Assembly (NCBI GenBank): GCA_030765125.1
Contig: JAVCDD010000175.1
Coordinates: 1-38,152, forward strand
From: Candidatus Hatepunaea meridiana
Lineage (GTDB): Bacteria > Electryoneota > AABM5-125-24 > Hatepunaeales > Hatepunaeaceae
DNA length: 38,152 bases
Direction of reading: 5' to 3'
In this document: piece by piece, positions 8,557-16,305 of the stretch
Layout: every line of letters begins with the position of its first letter
Position numbering within the stretch: the stretch's first letter is position 1
Notes under the pieces: generated by a model
The model's database searches: none
What the model saw: only the letters and a program-made list of their open reading frames with translations
Told to the model about the DNA's origin: nothing
Made by a program: the position numbers and the translations under genes

Positions 8557-9894
8557 ATGAAAAGATTATTCAAATATTATGTCTTGTGTATAATTTGTTT
8601 GGCACAGGTTGTCTCTGCCAGGCAAGTTACAATTATCTTCTCCGGCAGCGCAAATGGCGTTCTTGAGTCGTGCAATTGTCCTGGCAATCCTTTTGGAGGA
8701 CTGGTTAATCGTGCGGCGGTTGTTGATTCCTTGTGCAAGATATATCCTGAAGCGCTTGTGGTGGACGTGGGGGATTTCCTGCCTGTAAGACCGGATTCGC
8801 TCAAGTCGATGTTCGTTGTAAAAGCGATGCAGGCTTGCTCGATTGATGCCGTATGCCCTGGTGATCAGGACTTCGCTTTAGGAATCGAGTTTGTGCGCAG
8901 GATGAAGCTTCCGATGGTTTCTGCTTCACTGACAGATACTGCGAAACAGCAATTACTATTTCCTGCTTTTCGTCAATTTGAGCGAAATGGAACGTTGCGT
9001 CAGGTGTTAACACCTGACGCAACAGTAAATATCTGGTTGACTGGTCTATTTGAACCATCTTTTTTGCAGTGGGTTCCCGATTTCGTACGGCAACAGATAA
9101 GCGCATTATCGTTGGAAACCGCCTGGAAAAAGTTGGAAGATGATCAACGAGAACATGCTGATATGGTTATTGTCCTTTCTCATCAAGGTTATGACCGGGA
9201 TGTTGCTTTTCTTGAGACTGCACCCGGAGTTGACCTTCTAATATCAGGACATAGTCAGATGCTTATTAGAGAACCGAAGAAGATCGGAAATAGTTGGATT
9301 GCAGCTCCGGGGAAAAACGGCGAACATATTGGTATTGTCAGATTTGAAATTGATGATAAGAGACCTATTGAGATGATCGAATATAAGTTGATTCCACTTA
9401 TAGCGGAACAGGTCGGAGAATCGGTTGAAATAGCTGCTATGGTAAAGGAATACAATCGTCTTTATAAAGAACAATTGCGAACTGTAGCGATAGCTGCCGG
9501 ACGGAAATTTCACGGAACTCAAACGTGCGCCTTATGCCATACCGCCCAGTTCAAGCATTGGCAGACTACTCCGCATTCGCACGCACTTGAAACGTTGCGA
9601 TTAATTAGCAAGGATAGTGAAATCACCTGTCTGGATTGTCATACTACCGGACTTGGTTATCCGGGTGGTTTTGTCAATATCGAGCAGACGCCGGATCAGG
9701 CGGGAGTCGGCTGTGAAGAGTGTCATCGGATTCCACCAGGAACAAAATTCGGCTTGGAATTGAAACATAAAGTATTGCCTGTAAGTTCTAATTGGTGTAC
9801 GCGCTGTCATGTTAAGCCTCATATTATAGAGTTTGATTATGAGAAGATGCGTAAGAAAGTTGTTCATAGTACAGGGGAGGGTGGACAGGAATGA
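8557..9894 (+). CDS. Exported tetraheme cytochrome c with metallophosphatase-like N-terminal domain
   Basis: A 445-residue protein with a signal peptide (MKRLFKYYVLCIICLAQVVSA). Residues about 23-290 resemble the 5'-nucleotidase/metallophosphoesterase fold: FSGSANG, VDVGDF, PGDQDF, VLSHQG and ISGHSQ are visible, although the first motif lacks the usual D-x-H. The C-terminal part carries four heme c sites, CALCH (324), CLDCH (358), CEECH (386) and CTRCH (414). A periplasmic electron-transfer role is inferred and its partner is unknown. Residues 147-156 (LRQVLTPDAT) are encoded by a 30-bp perfect palindrome that recurs in the next gene, so this segment is probably an insertion. No clear ribosome-binding site precedes ATG 8557. 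Confidence 0.85.
   Translation: MKRLFKYYVLCIICLAQVVSARQVTIIFSGSANGVLESCNCPGNPFGGLVNRAAVVDSLCKIYPEALVVDVGDFLPVRPDSLKSMFVVKAMQACSIDAVCPGDQDFALGIEFVRRMKLPMVSASLTDTAKQQLLFPAFRQFERNGTLRQVLTPDATVNIWLTGLFEPSFLQWVPDFVRQQISALSLETAWKKLEDDQREHADMVIVLSHQGYDRDVAFLETAPGVDLLISGHSQMLIREPKKIGNSWIAAPGKNGEHIGIVRFEIDDKRPIEMIEYKLIPLIAEQVGESVEIAAMVKEYNRLYKEQLRTVAIAAGRKFHGTQTCALCHTAQFKHWQTTPHSHALETLRLISKDSEITCLDCHTTGLGYPGGFVNIEQTPDQAGVGCEECHRIPPGTKFGLELKHKVLPVSSNWCTRCHVKPHIIEFDYEKMRKKVVHSTGEGGQE
8994..9023. repeat. 30-bp perfect palindrome inside the cytochrome coding sequence
   Basis: The half-site gttgcgtcaggtgtt is followed directly by its reverse complement. The same core lies inside the LUD gene at 10258-10289. 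It encodes LRQVLTPDAT here, in frame. Of the three frames through the palindrome only this one is open; the others meet TGA or TAA. Confidence 0.95.
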
Positions 9895-9918
9895 TTGATG
9901 TTTAAAAAGTGAGACCAC

Positions 9919-9948
9919 CCGCTGGCAGATGCCCCCGTCTGACAGCGG
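9919..9948. repeat. Imperfect hairpin with CCCC loop
   Basis: The outer arms ccgctg and cagcgg and inner arms cagatg and cgtctg (one G-T wobble) surround a four-C loop. It lies between the cytochrome and LUD genes and fits the group of dispersed hairpins with pyrimidine loops. Confidence 0.55.
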
Positions 9949-9977
9949 ACTTTGGAAGGTTTTTATCATAAATCAAA

Positions 9978-10610
9978 ATGTCCGCCCTCCCCGTTAATAA
10001 TATTTACAATATGAAAGAAAATTCAAACCATCACCGGGATCGATCATTAATAGAACTCTTCCAACAACGCTGGCTCGACGTCGACGGGGAATATATCCCT
10101 GTTACAACCGAAGCTGAATTGAGTGTTAAGCTTAAGAAGTTCATTAGAGATAACAGTATTTCAACCGCAGTACTCGGCGCATCATTATCACCTTCCATTG
10201 CGGATATACTGATTGATGAAGTTGAAATCCTTGCTGACTTCAGAAGTAATACTCATCCGTTGCGTCAGGTGTTAACACCTGACGCAACGAGCAAGGAAAA
10301 AGCCAAAGACACTTGCAGCCGCGCTGAATTGGGCATAACCGGCATTGACGCATTCATTGCCGAAACCGGCAGTATGGTCTCAATCTCGCGTCATACTGGA
10401 GATCGTATGATTTCTTCTCTCCCTCCGATACACCTTGTCATTGCATTAGACACACCTTTTTACCGCGATCTGGACTCGTTTTTCGAGAAGGCGCCTTCAG
10501 ACCTTAGTTTCAGCCTTATCACCGGTCCGAGCCGTACTGCCGATATTGAAAAAAGGCTGGTATTAGGCGCTCATGGTCCGAAACGAGTTGTTATACTGTC
10601 CTGTTATTAA
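9978..10610 (+). CDS. LUD domain protein (LutC/YkgG-like)
   Basis: A 210-residue protein of the LutC/YkgG family, whose members act with iron-sulfur partners in lactate oxidation. Diagnostic motifs are GIDAFIAETGS, LPPIHLVIA and TGPSRTADIE followed by HGPKRV. No LutA or LutB partner is present, so the substrate cannot be assigned. The start is uncertain: ATG 10011 is the alternative and neither has a clear ribosome-binding site. Residues 95-104 (LRQVLTPDAT) come from a 32-bp palindrome shared with the cytochrome gene. The stop codon TAA (10608-10610) overlaps the left end of a MITE-like element, so the natural C-terminus may have been replaced. Confidence 0.8.
   Translation: MSALPVNNIYNMKENSNHHRDRSLIELFQQRWLDVDGEYIPVTTEAELSVKLKKFIRDNSISTAVLGASLSPSIADILIDEVEILADFRSNTHPLRQVLTPDATSKEKAKDTCSRAELGITGIDAFIAETGSMVSISRHTGDRMISSLPPIHLVIALDTPFYRDLDSFFEKAPSDLSFSLITGPSRTADIEKRLVLGAHGPKRVVILSCY
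10258..10289. repeat. 32-bp perfect palindrome inside the LUD coding sequence
   Basis: The element has the same 30-bp core as 8994-9023, extended by one complementary base pair. It is read in the same frame, giving LRQVLTPDAT, in a linker before the conserved LUD core. Two unrelated genes about 1.2 kb apart thus carry the same in-frame insert. Confidence 0.95.
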
Positions 10611-10767
10611 TGATTCTGTTGAAATAGTCAATAATTTCAGAATTGCTTTCCCGTTTTGTCATTCCCGCGAAGGCGGAAATCCAGAGTTTTCAAGTATTTA
10701 ACACGCTCCATCTAGATTCCCGCCTTCGCGAGAATGACAAAATGAGATGTTTTTCAACAGAATCATT
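10609..10767. mobile_element. MITE-like palindromic element, 159 bp
   Basis: The 16-bp terminal inverted repeats aatgattctgttgaaa (10609-10624) and its exact complement (10752-10767) bound a long internal inverted repeat (gtcattcccgcgaaggcgg paired with cgccttcgcgagaatgac). Read as protein it gives VIPAKAEIQ...LDSRLRENDK, a phrase often mis-annotated as a small protein in many genomes; I do not call a gene. A fragment recurs at 6704-6739. The rest of the 367-bp gap to 10978 holds a small inverted repeat (agtcag 10881-10886, ctgact 10900-10905) and a weak promoter, and nothing else I recognise. Confidence 0.75.
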
Positions 10768-10912
10768 CATAAGTCCGTCTCAATACTTAAACAAAAGCTA
10801 TATTTACAGTTTAGAATCTTGCTTGATTGAAAAGCAATAACTATATTACTAAACTATGCTTTCTATTTGATTCTATCGATAGTCAGACCTGTCATAAGCC
10901 TGACTGACGCGG

Positions 10913-10943
10913 TTGAGGACAATAACAAATTCAACTGTATAAA
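10913..10943 (+). promoter_or_regulatory. Possible weak promoter of the envelope operon
   Basis: TTGAGG (10913-10918) and TATAAA (10938-10943) lie 19 bp apart, 35 bp before the TTG start of the lipoprotein gene. The spacing is longer than ideal, so this is tentative. Confidence 0.25.
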
Positions 10944-10977
10944 ATAGCTAATTTCATTAAAAACGGTTAAATAAATA

Positions 10978-12204
10978 TTGTACAAACAGACAGTTAATAT
11001 ATTTTTATCAACTTTCCTCATTTCAGTTTTATTCTTCTTCCTGGGTTGTGCGGAACCGGATGGTCCTGTCGGCAGTCAGGTCGGGCAGAATCGCGATGGG
11101 GAAGTGATGACGGTGGAAATCTATGCTGATGAAGATACCAGCCTCGCATTTCCTCCGCCCAATACCAGTCGGAGTATCCACCTCTATGTTGGATCAATTG
11201 ACGGTGTTACTTCCAGAGCGCTTGTAAAATTTAAATGTCCAGCGCTGCCTTTCGAATGGTCGGTTGATTCGTCTTATGTCGAGCTTGCTTACCTGGGTGG
11301 TATAGGTGAGACAATAAATCCAACCGTTGGAGTGACACAGTTATCCCATATCTGGATGGAATTGGATACTATTGATATAGATGCGTTGCCGGATGGTGAA
11401 GAGCTTTCAGTGTTTGCTAATCCTTCGCGTGAAGATAGCGGAAAAGTCCGAATTTATCCCAGTGTAGTGGACTGGATGAGGATGATTGACAGCCTGCGTA
11501 GCGATACTACCCTGTCAGATACCGCAATTATTGACAGCGGTTTGACGATATTTCTCGAACCAGGACCCTCAAACGAGTGCTTAGTTGATTTCTGTTCAAG
11601 ATCTGCTTACGATGATACTACAACAGGCGGTTCCAAACCCAGGCTTTTCGTCTATATAACGGCTCGCGATTCGGCAAATGGCGAGCTTCATCCGGATACT
11701 CTTGAGGTTGTCGCTTCAGACGATCTCTTCCTGCTCGAATACGATACAACTGCCGTTAACGATAACCTGACTATCGGCAGCGGTGTTTCATATCGGACAT
11801 TCGTTCGCTTTGATTGCGATACAATAGACACTACCAATTATCATATCGTTGTAAATCAGGCGACAATGACGATACATCGAAAGCGAACGGTAGAGCCTTG
11901 GTATATTACACGCTCTTTAATCCCGTTCACATTTACAGGCGATACGGTCATTGATTTCAGAGATACAGAACTGATGAAGAGATTCAACGTTATCACTGCG
12001 GTTGACACATCGCTGAATGATATTGGGATAATTGTTAGTAACGTTGCAGCGGATTGGCTTCAAGGTAAAGACGCCAATGGCTGGTTAGGGATGCTTTCAG
12101 GTACAGAGGACATAAATATTGATCGTATCTCTTTTCACTCGACTTCGGGACCGGTTGAGCTGTGCCCGAAGTTGACGGTTCACTACACGAGGTTCCCGCG
12201 ATGA
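10978..12204 (+). CDS. Lipoprotein with DNRLRE-like beta domains
   Basis: A 408-residue protein starting at TTG 10978, with a lipoprotein signal peptide ending in a lipobox (FFFLGC). Two similar beta-sandwich segments follow. Each pairs a metal-like/acidic opening (EDTSLAF, DDLFLLEY) with conserved strands such as SRALVKFKC and YRTFVRFDC, in the style of DNRLRE/CBM-like modules. It is probably anchored in the outer or inner membrane. Its stop overlaps the start of the next gene (ATGA at 12201-12204), which indicates translational coupling. The exact role is unknown; operon context suggests envelope assembly or cell-surface binding. Confidence 0.75.
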   Translation: MYKQTVNIFLSTFLISVLFFFLGCAEPDGPVGSQVGQNRDGEVMTVEIYADEDTSLAFPPPNTSRSIHLYVGSIDGVTSRALVKFKCPALPFEWSVDSSYVELAYLGGIGETINPTVGVTQLSHIWMELDTIDIDALPDGEELSVFANPSREDSGKVRIYPSVVDWMRMIDSLRSDTTLSDTAIIDSGLTIFLEPGPSNECLVDFCSRSAYDDTTTGGSKPRLFVYITARDSANGELHPDTLEVVASDDLFLLEYDTTAVNDNLTIGSGVSYRTFVRFDCDTIDTTNYHIVVNQATMTIHRKRTVEPWYITRSLIPFTFTGDTVIDFRDTELMKRFNVITAVDTSLNDIGIIVSNVAADWLQGKDANGWLGMLSGTEDINIDRISFHSTSGPVELCPKLTVHYTRFPR

Positions 12205-13421
12205 TACGCTTGATAATAATAACAACACTTGTTTTGGCAATCGCTTGCATCACACCTGCCTGGTGCGATTCAGCCCTTTCTTCACTGGGTTACGGGCTTC
12301 CTCAACCGGCTGCAAATGCAAGATCTGCGGGGATGGGGATGGTATCGCTCGGAATGCCTGATACGTTGGGTCTCAACCTGTTGTCTCCTGCTTCCTGGAG
12401 TGGATCGGCGACCACCAGATTCGGCTTCGGTGGTAATTTCAGCAGTATGTACCTTGAAGACGTATTTGGCGGTGACGCCAGCGATCAAGCCGGATTAACA
12501 GGTATTGGAATGGCGATTCCTATCGGAAAGGATAGATTCGTTGGTTTTACCGTAAGTCCCTATACCCGTATGCAGTATGAATGGGAGGTGAGAAGTTCCA
12601 CCGATCTGGGAGCTTCAACAATCGGGCAGCACGGTATCGGAGGGTTTTCGCAAATTATGGCAGCCCTTTCCACTCCGGTATGGGATGGTGTACGCCTTGG
12701 ACTTGCAGTCAGACCGATTATCGGCAAGGTTGACAGGCATTGGCGCGAGAAATATGACGATACGGCTGTTAAATCGGCAGGCGTTTCAGTCAGCGACCGC
12801 TTTCAAGGAATCGGATGGGCATTATCCTGCCAATGGAATCAACCGGAAGCCTGGACAGTTGGTATGTCGCTGTTTGGACCAACCAGCGCCGGTATTGAGA
12901 GGCAGACGGTGATCTTTTCCGATGGGTACGCTCAATATGACCAAAAGGAAGAACCGTCAGAAAGATATGATCTGCCTTGGGATTTCACCATTGGTATTGG
13001 ACGGTGGATAGGCAGACACCGCACCGGATTTGAAGCTCAATGGCAGGGCTGGGATGGAGTTGAAAAACCGGCTGTTTTAACAGACGATTTTACCGATGCA
13101 CTAAGATTAGGCGTCGGCTGGGAATGGGCACCCGAATATCGCCCACTCGATCCGTTATGGAGAATTTTTACTTTCCGTGGCGGATTATACACTCAAGATC
13201 ATTATGCGGTAAATGTGACCGGGCATCAAGCTCGGCGTATTGCGCTTACCGGAGGAATATCTATTCCCTATTACACCGGCAAGTCCAGGATTGACATCGC
13301 AATCGAGATTGGCTGGATGGGCGACAAGGACCTGGATAAGATTGCCGAGCGGACAATAGGTTTTACATTTGGTTTTAATCATTCAGAAAAATGGTTTGTC
13401 GGACGGAGGAAAAGAAATTGA
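12201..13421 (+). CDS. Outer-membrane beta-barrel protein (FadL/PorV-like)
   Basis: A 406-residue protein. ATG 12201 is chosen because it overlaps the previous stop by 4 bp and starts a good signal peptide (MIRLIIITTLVLAIACITPAWC). The mature start has the pattern seen in FCB PorV/UPF0164 barrels (LGYGLPQPAANARSAGMGMVSLG). Alternating amphipathic strands and an ending of the barrel type (TIGFTFGFN) follow. It is the middle gene of a coupled three-gene operon; its TGA overlaps a TTG start at 13418. A channel or T9SS-associated role is possible but not proven. Confidence 0.75.
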   Translation: MIRLIIITTLVLAIACITPAWCDSALSSLGYGLPQPAANARSAGMGMVSLGMPDTLGLNLLSPASWSGSATTRFGFGGNFSSMYLEDVFGGDASDQAGLTGIGMAIPIGKDRFVGFTVSPYTRMQYEWEVRSSTDLGASTIGQHGIGGFSQIMAALSTPVWDGVRLGLAVRPIIGKVDRHWREKYDDTAVKSAGVSVSDRFQGIGWALSCQWNQPEAWTVGMSLFGPTSAGIERQTVIFSDGYAQYDQKEEPSERYDLPWDFTIGIGRWIGRHRTGFEAQWQGWDGVEKPAVLTDDFTDALRLGVGWEWAPEYRPLDPLWRIFTFRGGLYTQDHYAVNVTGHQARRIALTGGISIPYYTGKSRIDIAIEIGWMGDKDLDKIAERTIGFTFGFNHSEKWFVGRRKRN

Positions 13422-15106
13422 CAGACAATAACACAAAAGTTCTCAGCAAGAGAACTGATTCTATCATCTTAAATCGCTGTCAGGTGCTCTCACCTGACAG
13501 AATGCTTATATTTGTCATAACCCTGGGCATTATAGGCTGGCTGGGCGGTTGTGCGCCGCTGCCGCCACTTGAGGACGAAAAGCCTAAAAAAGCCGAAGCG
13601 TCACCGGCTGATATGGCAAAGGCTCAGCGTGATAGCATCATCAACGTCAACAACAGTTTTGCCTACGAAAACTGGAAGAGCGGCAACTACGAAGATGCAC
13701 GCAAACAGTATAATATCATCAGGCAATACGATATTGAGCATGAAAAGAATATCTATCGGAAATGGGCGGACTGTTTCGTCCGTAGCGATATGATTGACTC
13801 TGCGCTGTTTGCCTACGAAGAGGGTATCAAATACTTCCCTGACGATGATTACCTGCGCAGCAGCATTGCAACCGTCTTTCGCAATGGCGGGCGTATAGAG
13901 GAAGCAATCGTTCAGCAGAATGAAGCGGTACGGATTGTGAATGCTATTGTTGCAGAGCAGTTAGAGGGTCTAACCAACGAGATGGGAATGACCAAATTGG
14001 AATTGGACACAGCCACATACCGCATACAGAAACTGATAGTATTAACCGGAACGGAGACAGGGATTGATTCAATTGAACTCAAAATGGGAACGATCGAACA
14101 GAAATTGGAATCAGCTACGGACCGTATGCAGAGACTGATGGTATTAGCCGGAACGGAAACGGGGATTGATTCAATTGAACTCAAAGCAATTGAAGTAAAA
14201 GTAAAAGCTGCAGAGAAGCAGATACAATCTGTTGAAAAGAGGATTGTGACTGTACGTGTTAATTCTAAACTTCCGGATTATTTATTTCTTCTTGCCGAAA
14301 TGTACGAATCAATCGAGAACTGGGACTTAGCGATTGACACGTATAAGGAACAAGCTGAATTGCAACCCGACAACGCTCAGATCAACCAGCGAATAATAGA
14401 CATCATCAAGATGTACCGCGATCCGGAAGAGTATCTGAAGACACTCAAGGAAGCAATTGAGAAGTTCCCTGATGATCCGAAGCGCCGTTATGACTATGCT
14501 ATTGCGTTGTTCGAAGCAGGAAACAGCGAGGCAGCCACGCGAGAGTTTGCTTTCTATACCGAACAGAAGCCTGTTGATCCGGAAGGGTGGCGGAAATTAG
14601 CACAAGCAAGGGACAATCTCTCCGATTATAAGGGCGCCATAGAAGCCATGAAAAAGGCAGTCGAGCTCGATACGACTTCGTTGATTGATTTAGTTACGGT
14701 TGGTAGGTACTATCTGAATCTGAATAGCTGGCAGCAAGCGCGGAAATGGGCAAAGGATGCGCTTGCCAGGGAAGCAGGATACGGTCCGGCATTGGTTCTA
14801 ATGGGAGATATCTATTCCAAAGCCGCCGATCAAGCCGACCCGACCAAATTCAACGACAAATTGGTTTATATCATCGCTTACGGACTATATCAGGCGGCGT
14901 ATAGTTCTGACGACTACGATGCCAGCACTGACGGTGACCGTGGCATGCGCATTCTCAAGGGTGGTGTGCTTGAAAAAGAGAAACTAAGGGAAGAACTTTT
15001 TCTAAGCAAAGGTCAGAAAAGACCTTCCGGCAAACGATACAATTGGATCAACTCTAATTGGCCAGAGGTAAAATACATAGATAAGTATCTAAAATCACTC
15101 GGGTAA
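13418..15106 (+). CDS. TPR-repeat lipoprotein
   Basis: A 562-residue protein. TTG 13418 is preferred because GGAGG (13405-13409) is 8 bp upstream and the start overlaps the preceding stop (TTGA). ATG 13391 is an alternative. A long n-region is followed by a hydrophobic segment and lipobox (MLIFVITLGIIGWLGGC). The rest is helical repeat protein with several TPR units (SGNYEDARKQY, ENWDLAIDTYKEQ, SDYKGAIEAMKKAVELD). A 34-residue unit containing (L/M)VL(T/A)GTETGIDSIELK is duplicated near residues 190-260. Residues 21-28 (CQVLSPDR) come from a hairpin repeat inserted between start and hydrophobic core. The likely role is periplasmic scaffolding with the barrel encoded upstream. Confidence 0.75.
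   Translation: MTDNNTKVLSKRTDSIILNRCQVLSPDRMLIFVITLGIIGWLGGCAPLPPLEDEKPKKAEASPADMAKAQRDSIINVNNSFAYENWKSGNYEDARKQYNIIRQYDIEHEKNIYRKWADCFVRSDMIDSALFAYEEGIKYFPDDDYLRSSIATVFRNGGRIEEAIVQQNEAVRIVNAIVAEQLEGLTNEMGMTKLELDTATYRIQKLIVLTGTETGIDSIELKMGTIEQKLESATDRMQRLMVLAGTETGIDSIELKAIEVKVKAAEKQIQSVEKRIVTVRVNSKLPDYLFLLAEMYESIENWDLAIDTYKEQAELQPDNAQINQRIIDIIKMYRDPEEYLKTLKEAIEKFPDDPKRRYDYAIALFEAGNSEAATREFAFYTEQKPVDPEGWRKLAQARDNLSDYKGAIEAMKKAVELDTTSLIDLVTVGRYYLNLNSWQQARKWAKDALAREAGYGPALVLMGDIYSKAADQADPTKFNDKLVYIIAYGLYQAAYSSDDYDASTDGDRGMRILKGGVLEKEKLREELFLSKGQKRPSGKRYNWINSNWPEVKYIDKYLKSLG
13477..13500. repeat. Hairpin repeat (10-bp stem, ctct loop) inside the TPR lipoprotein gene
   Basis: ctgtcaggtg, loop ctct, then cacctgacag. 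The tcaggtg/cacctga core is shared with the two palindromes at 8994 and 10258, and it is read in the corresponding frame (QVLSPD versus QVLTPD). It lies in the signal-peptide n-region. Confidence 0.85.
13994..14185 (+). repeat. Internal tandem duplication in the TPR lipoprotein gene
   Basis: Two adjacent copies with a 102-bp period over most of their length (13994-14083 and 14102-14185) are highly similar in DNA, especially over gggattgattcaattgaac. The close DNA match points to a recent duplication. The copies differ by a two-codon indel near their start. Confidence 0.75.
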
Positions 15107-15119
15107 GATTAATCGAGAG

Positions 15120-15139
15120 GGCGGACATTCTTGTCCGCC
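15120..15139. repeat. Hairpin repeat (ggcggaca, ttct loop, tgtccgcc)
   Basis: A perfect 8-bp stem with a pyrimidine tetraloop, 13 bp after the TPR gene stop. It has the same architecture as the hairpins at 6621, 13477 and 23982 but a different stem sequence. No T-tract follows. Confidence 0.75.
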
Positions 15140-15155
15140 ACCATGTATGAGTTCA

Positions 15156-15210
15156 GAGTGCGCGCTTCAGCGCGTTTTGGTTTCTAAAGAAACTACGCGC
15201 TAAAGCGCAC
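15156..15210. repeat. Composite inverted repeat (gtgcgcgcttcagcgcgt / acgcgctaaagcgcac)
   Basis: Imperfect arms at 15158-15175 and 15195-15210 flank a small inner hairpin (gtttc, taaa, gaaac). The first 20 bp, gagtgcgcgcttcagcgcgt, recur exactly at 23514-23533, where they are paired with a different right half. It sits between the TPR operon and rpiB. Confidence 0.75.
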
Positions 15211-15275
15211 ACCCAGGACGCTTGCTTCCTCTGAATACTCGGCGCTCTCAGCGGTAAAAAAAGGAGAAAACATAT

Positions 15276-15713
15276 ATGAGATTTGCAGTTGCCAGCGATC
15301 ATGCTGGTTTTGAATTAAAGGAATTCGTCAAACAGCGCCTTTTCGACTACGGTCACGAGGTAGTTGATTTCGGAACGGATACAGCGTCGCGTCCGTGCGA
15401 TTACCCTGACAAGGGACGTCCGGCGGCGCAGGCGGTTGCGCGGGGGAACTGCGACTTTGCAGTACTTGTCTGCGGCACAGGCATCGGTATGTCGATAGTG
15501 GCAAACAAGGTGCCGGGCATATACGCCGCACTCTGCACCAGCGGCGTCCAAGCCGAGTACAGCCGCCGCCACAATAACGCCAACGTCTTAGTAATGGGCG
15601 GCTGGCTAACAGGACGGCTTATGGCGGAAGATATCCTCGATAGGTGGTTGAAGGCTGAGTTTGAGAATGGACGGCATGGGAGAAGGGTTGGGAAGGTTGA
15701 GAATGGGATGTAA
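15276..15713 (+). CDS. rpiB: Ribose-5-phosphate isomerase B
   Basis: A 145-residue cytosolic enzyme that interconverts ribose 5-phosphate and ribulose 5-phosphate in the pentose phosphate pathway. The family signature is clear: SDHAGFELK near the N-terminus, DFGTD, the catalytic Cys66 in CGTGIGMSI, and RRHNNANVLVMGG. Length and ends are normal. AGGAG lies just before ATG 15276. In many bacteria rpiB and glyA are neighbours; here about 4.3 kb of accessory DNA separates them. Confidence 0.95.
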   Translation: MRFAVASDHAGFELKEFVKQRLFDYGHEVVDFGTDTASRPCDYPDKGRPAAQAVARGNCDFAVLVCGTGIGMSIVANKVPGIYAALCTSGVQAEYSRRHNNANVLVMGGWLTGRLMAEDILDRWLKAEFENGRHGRRVGKVENGM

Positions 15714-15776
15714 GTCGTATTTGTCTGTCATTCACTCAAAGGGGTGAGATGATGTGAAAACTGAATTTAAAACATT

Positions 15777-16130
15777 ATGAAAGCAAACACTAAAATTGAT
15801 AACTTTATAGAAGATACCCTTTTAGTAAACGAGGATAAAGGTAATACTATAATCAATTTCAGAGAAATGGTATTAATAATTGCGCCGAATGCGAAAGAGA
15901 AGATAAAATACGGTGGTCTTGTCTTTATGATTAATAATATACTTATTTGTGGAATCTTTATCCGAAAAAACCACATATCTATTGAGTTTAGTCGAGGCGT
16001 TGAAATGCAAGATACTGACAGCTTCTTAGAAGGAAGTGGAAAATATAGGCGTCACCTAAAACGATTTCAACAAGAAGACATTAATAATAAGAAGGTTGAA
16101 TATTATGTTAAGCAGTGTTTTAGATTATAG
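15777..16130 (+). CDS. DUF1801 (YdhG-like) domain protein
   Basis: A 117-residue protein matching the DUF1801 pattern: a helical N-terminus, then IKYGGLVF, a short beta segment with HISIEFSRG, and a closing GSGKYRRHLKRF segment. Members of this family are small cytosolic proteins, some described as iron-chaperone-like, and their function is poorly defined. The gene is AT-rich compared with rpiB and lacks a clear ribosome-binding site. It opens the accessory block between rpiB and glyA. Confidence 0.65.
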   Translation: MKANTKIDNFIEDTLLVNEDKGNTIINFREMVLIIAPNAKEKIKYGGLVFMINNILICGIFIRKNHISIEFSRGVEMQDTDSFLEGSGKYRRHLKRFQQEDINNKKVEYYVKQCFRL

Positions 16131-16210
16131 AATTGAAAAGATGAAATTAATTGGTGGCGGACCGAGAATCATAATGTTTTGATGGCATACATTTCTGGCG
16201 ATATTTTTAG

Positions 16211-16242
16211 GTGTAGCATCCCGAAGCTTCGGGATGCTACAC
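16211..16242. repeat. 32-bp perfect palindrome
   Basis: The half-site gtgtagcatcccgaag is followed directly by its reverse complement. The core cccgaag.ttcggg is shared with the inner hairpin at 23565-23584. It lies 64 bp before the methyltransferase-nuclease gene in a 175-bp gap. It could act as a transcription stop or operator, but the dispersed core favours a mobile repeat. Confidence 0.9.
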
Positions 16243-16305
16243 GCAAGAATTTTAGAAGGTCGCCAAGTATTTATACTATCAATTCTTTAAATCGGAGAAG
16301 TGATT

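Noticed and set aside
10643..10840. Small open frame containing VIPAKAEIQ and LDSRLRENDK
   Set aside because: This is the translation of a dispersed palindromic repeat, commonly mis-annotated; it has no ribosome-binding site.
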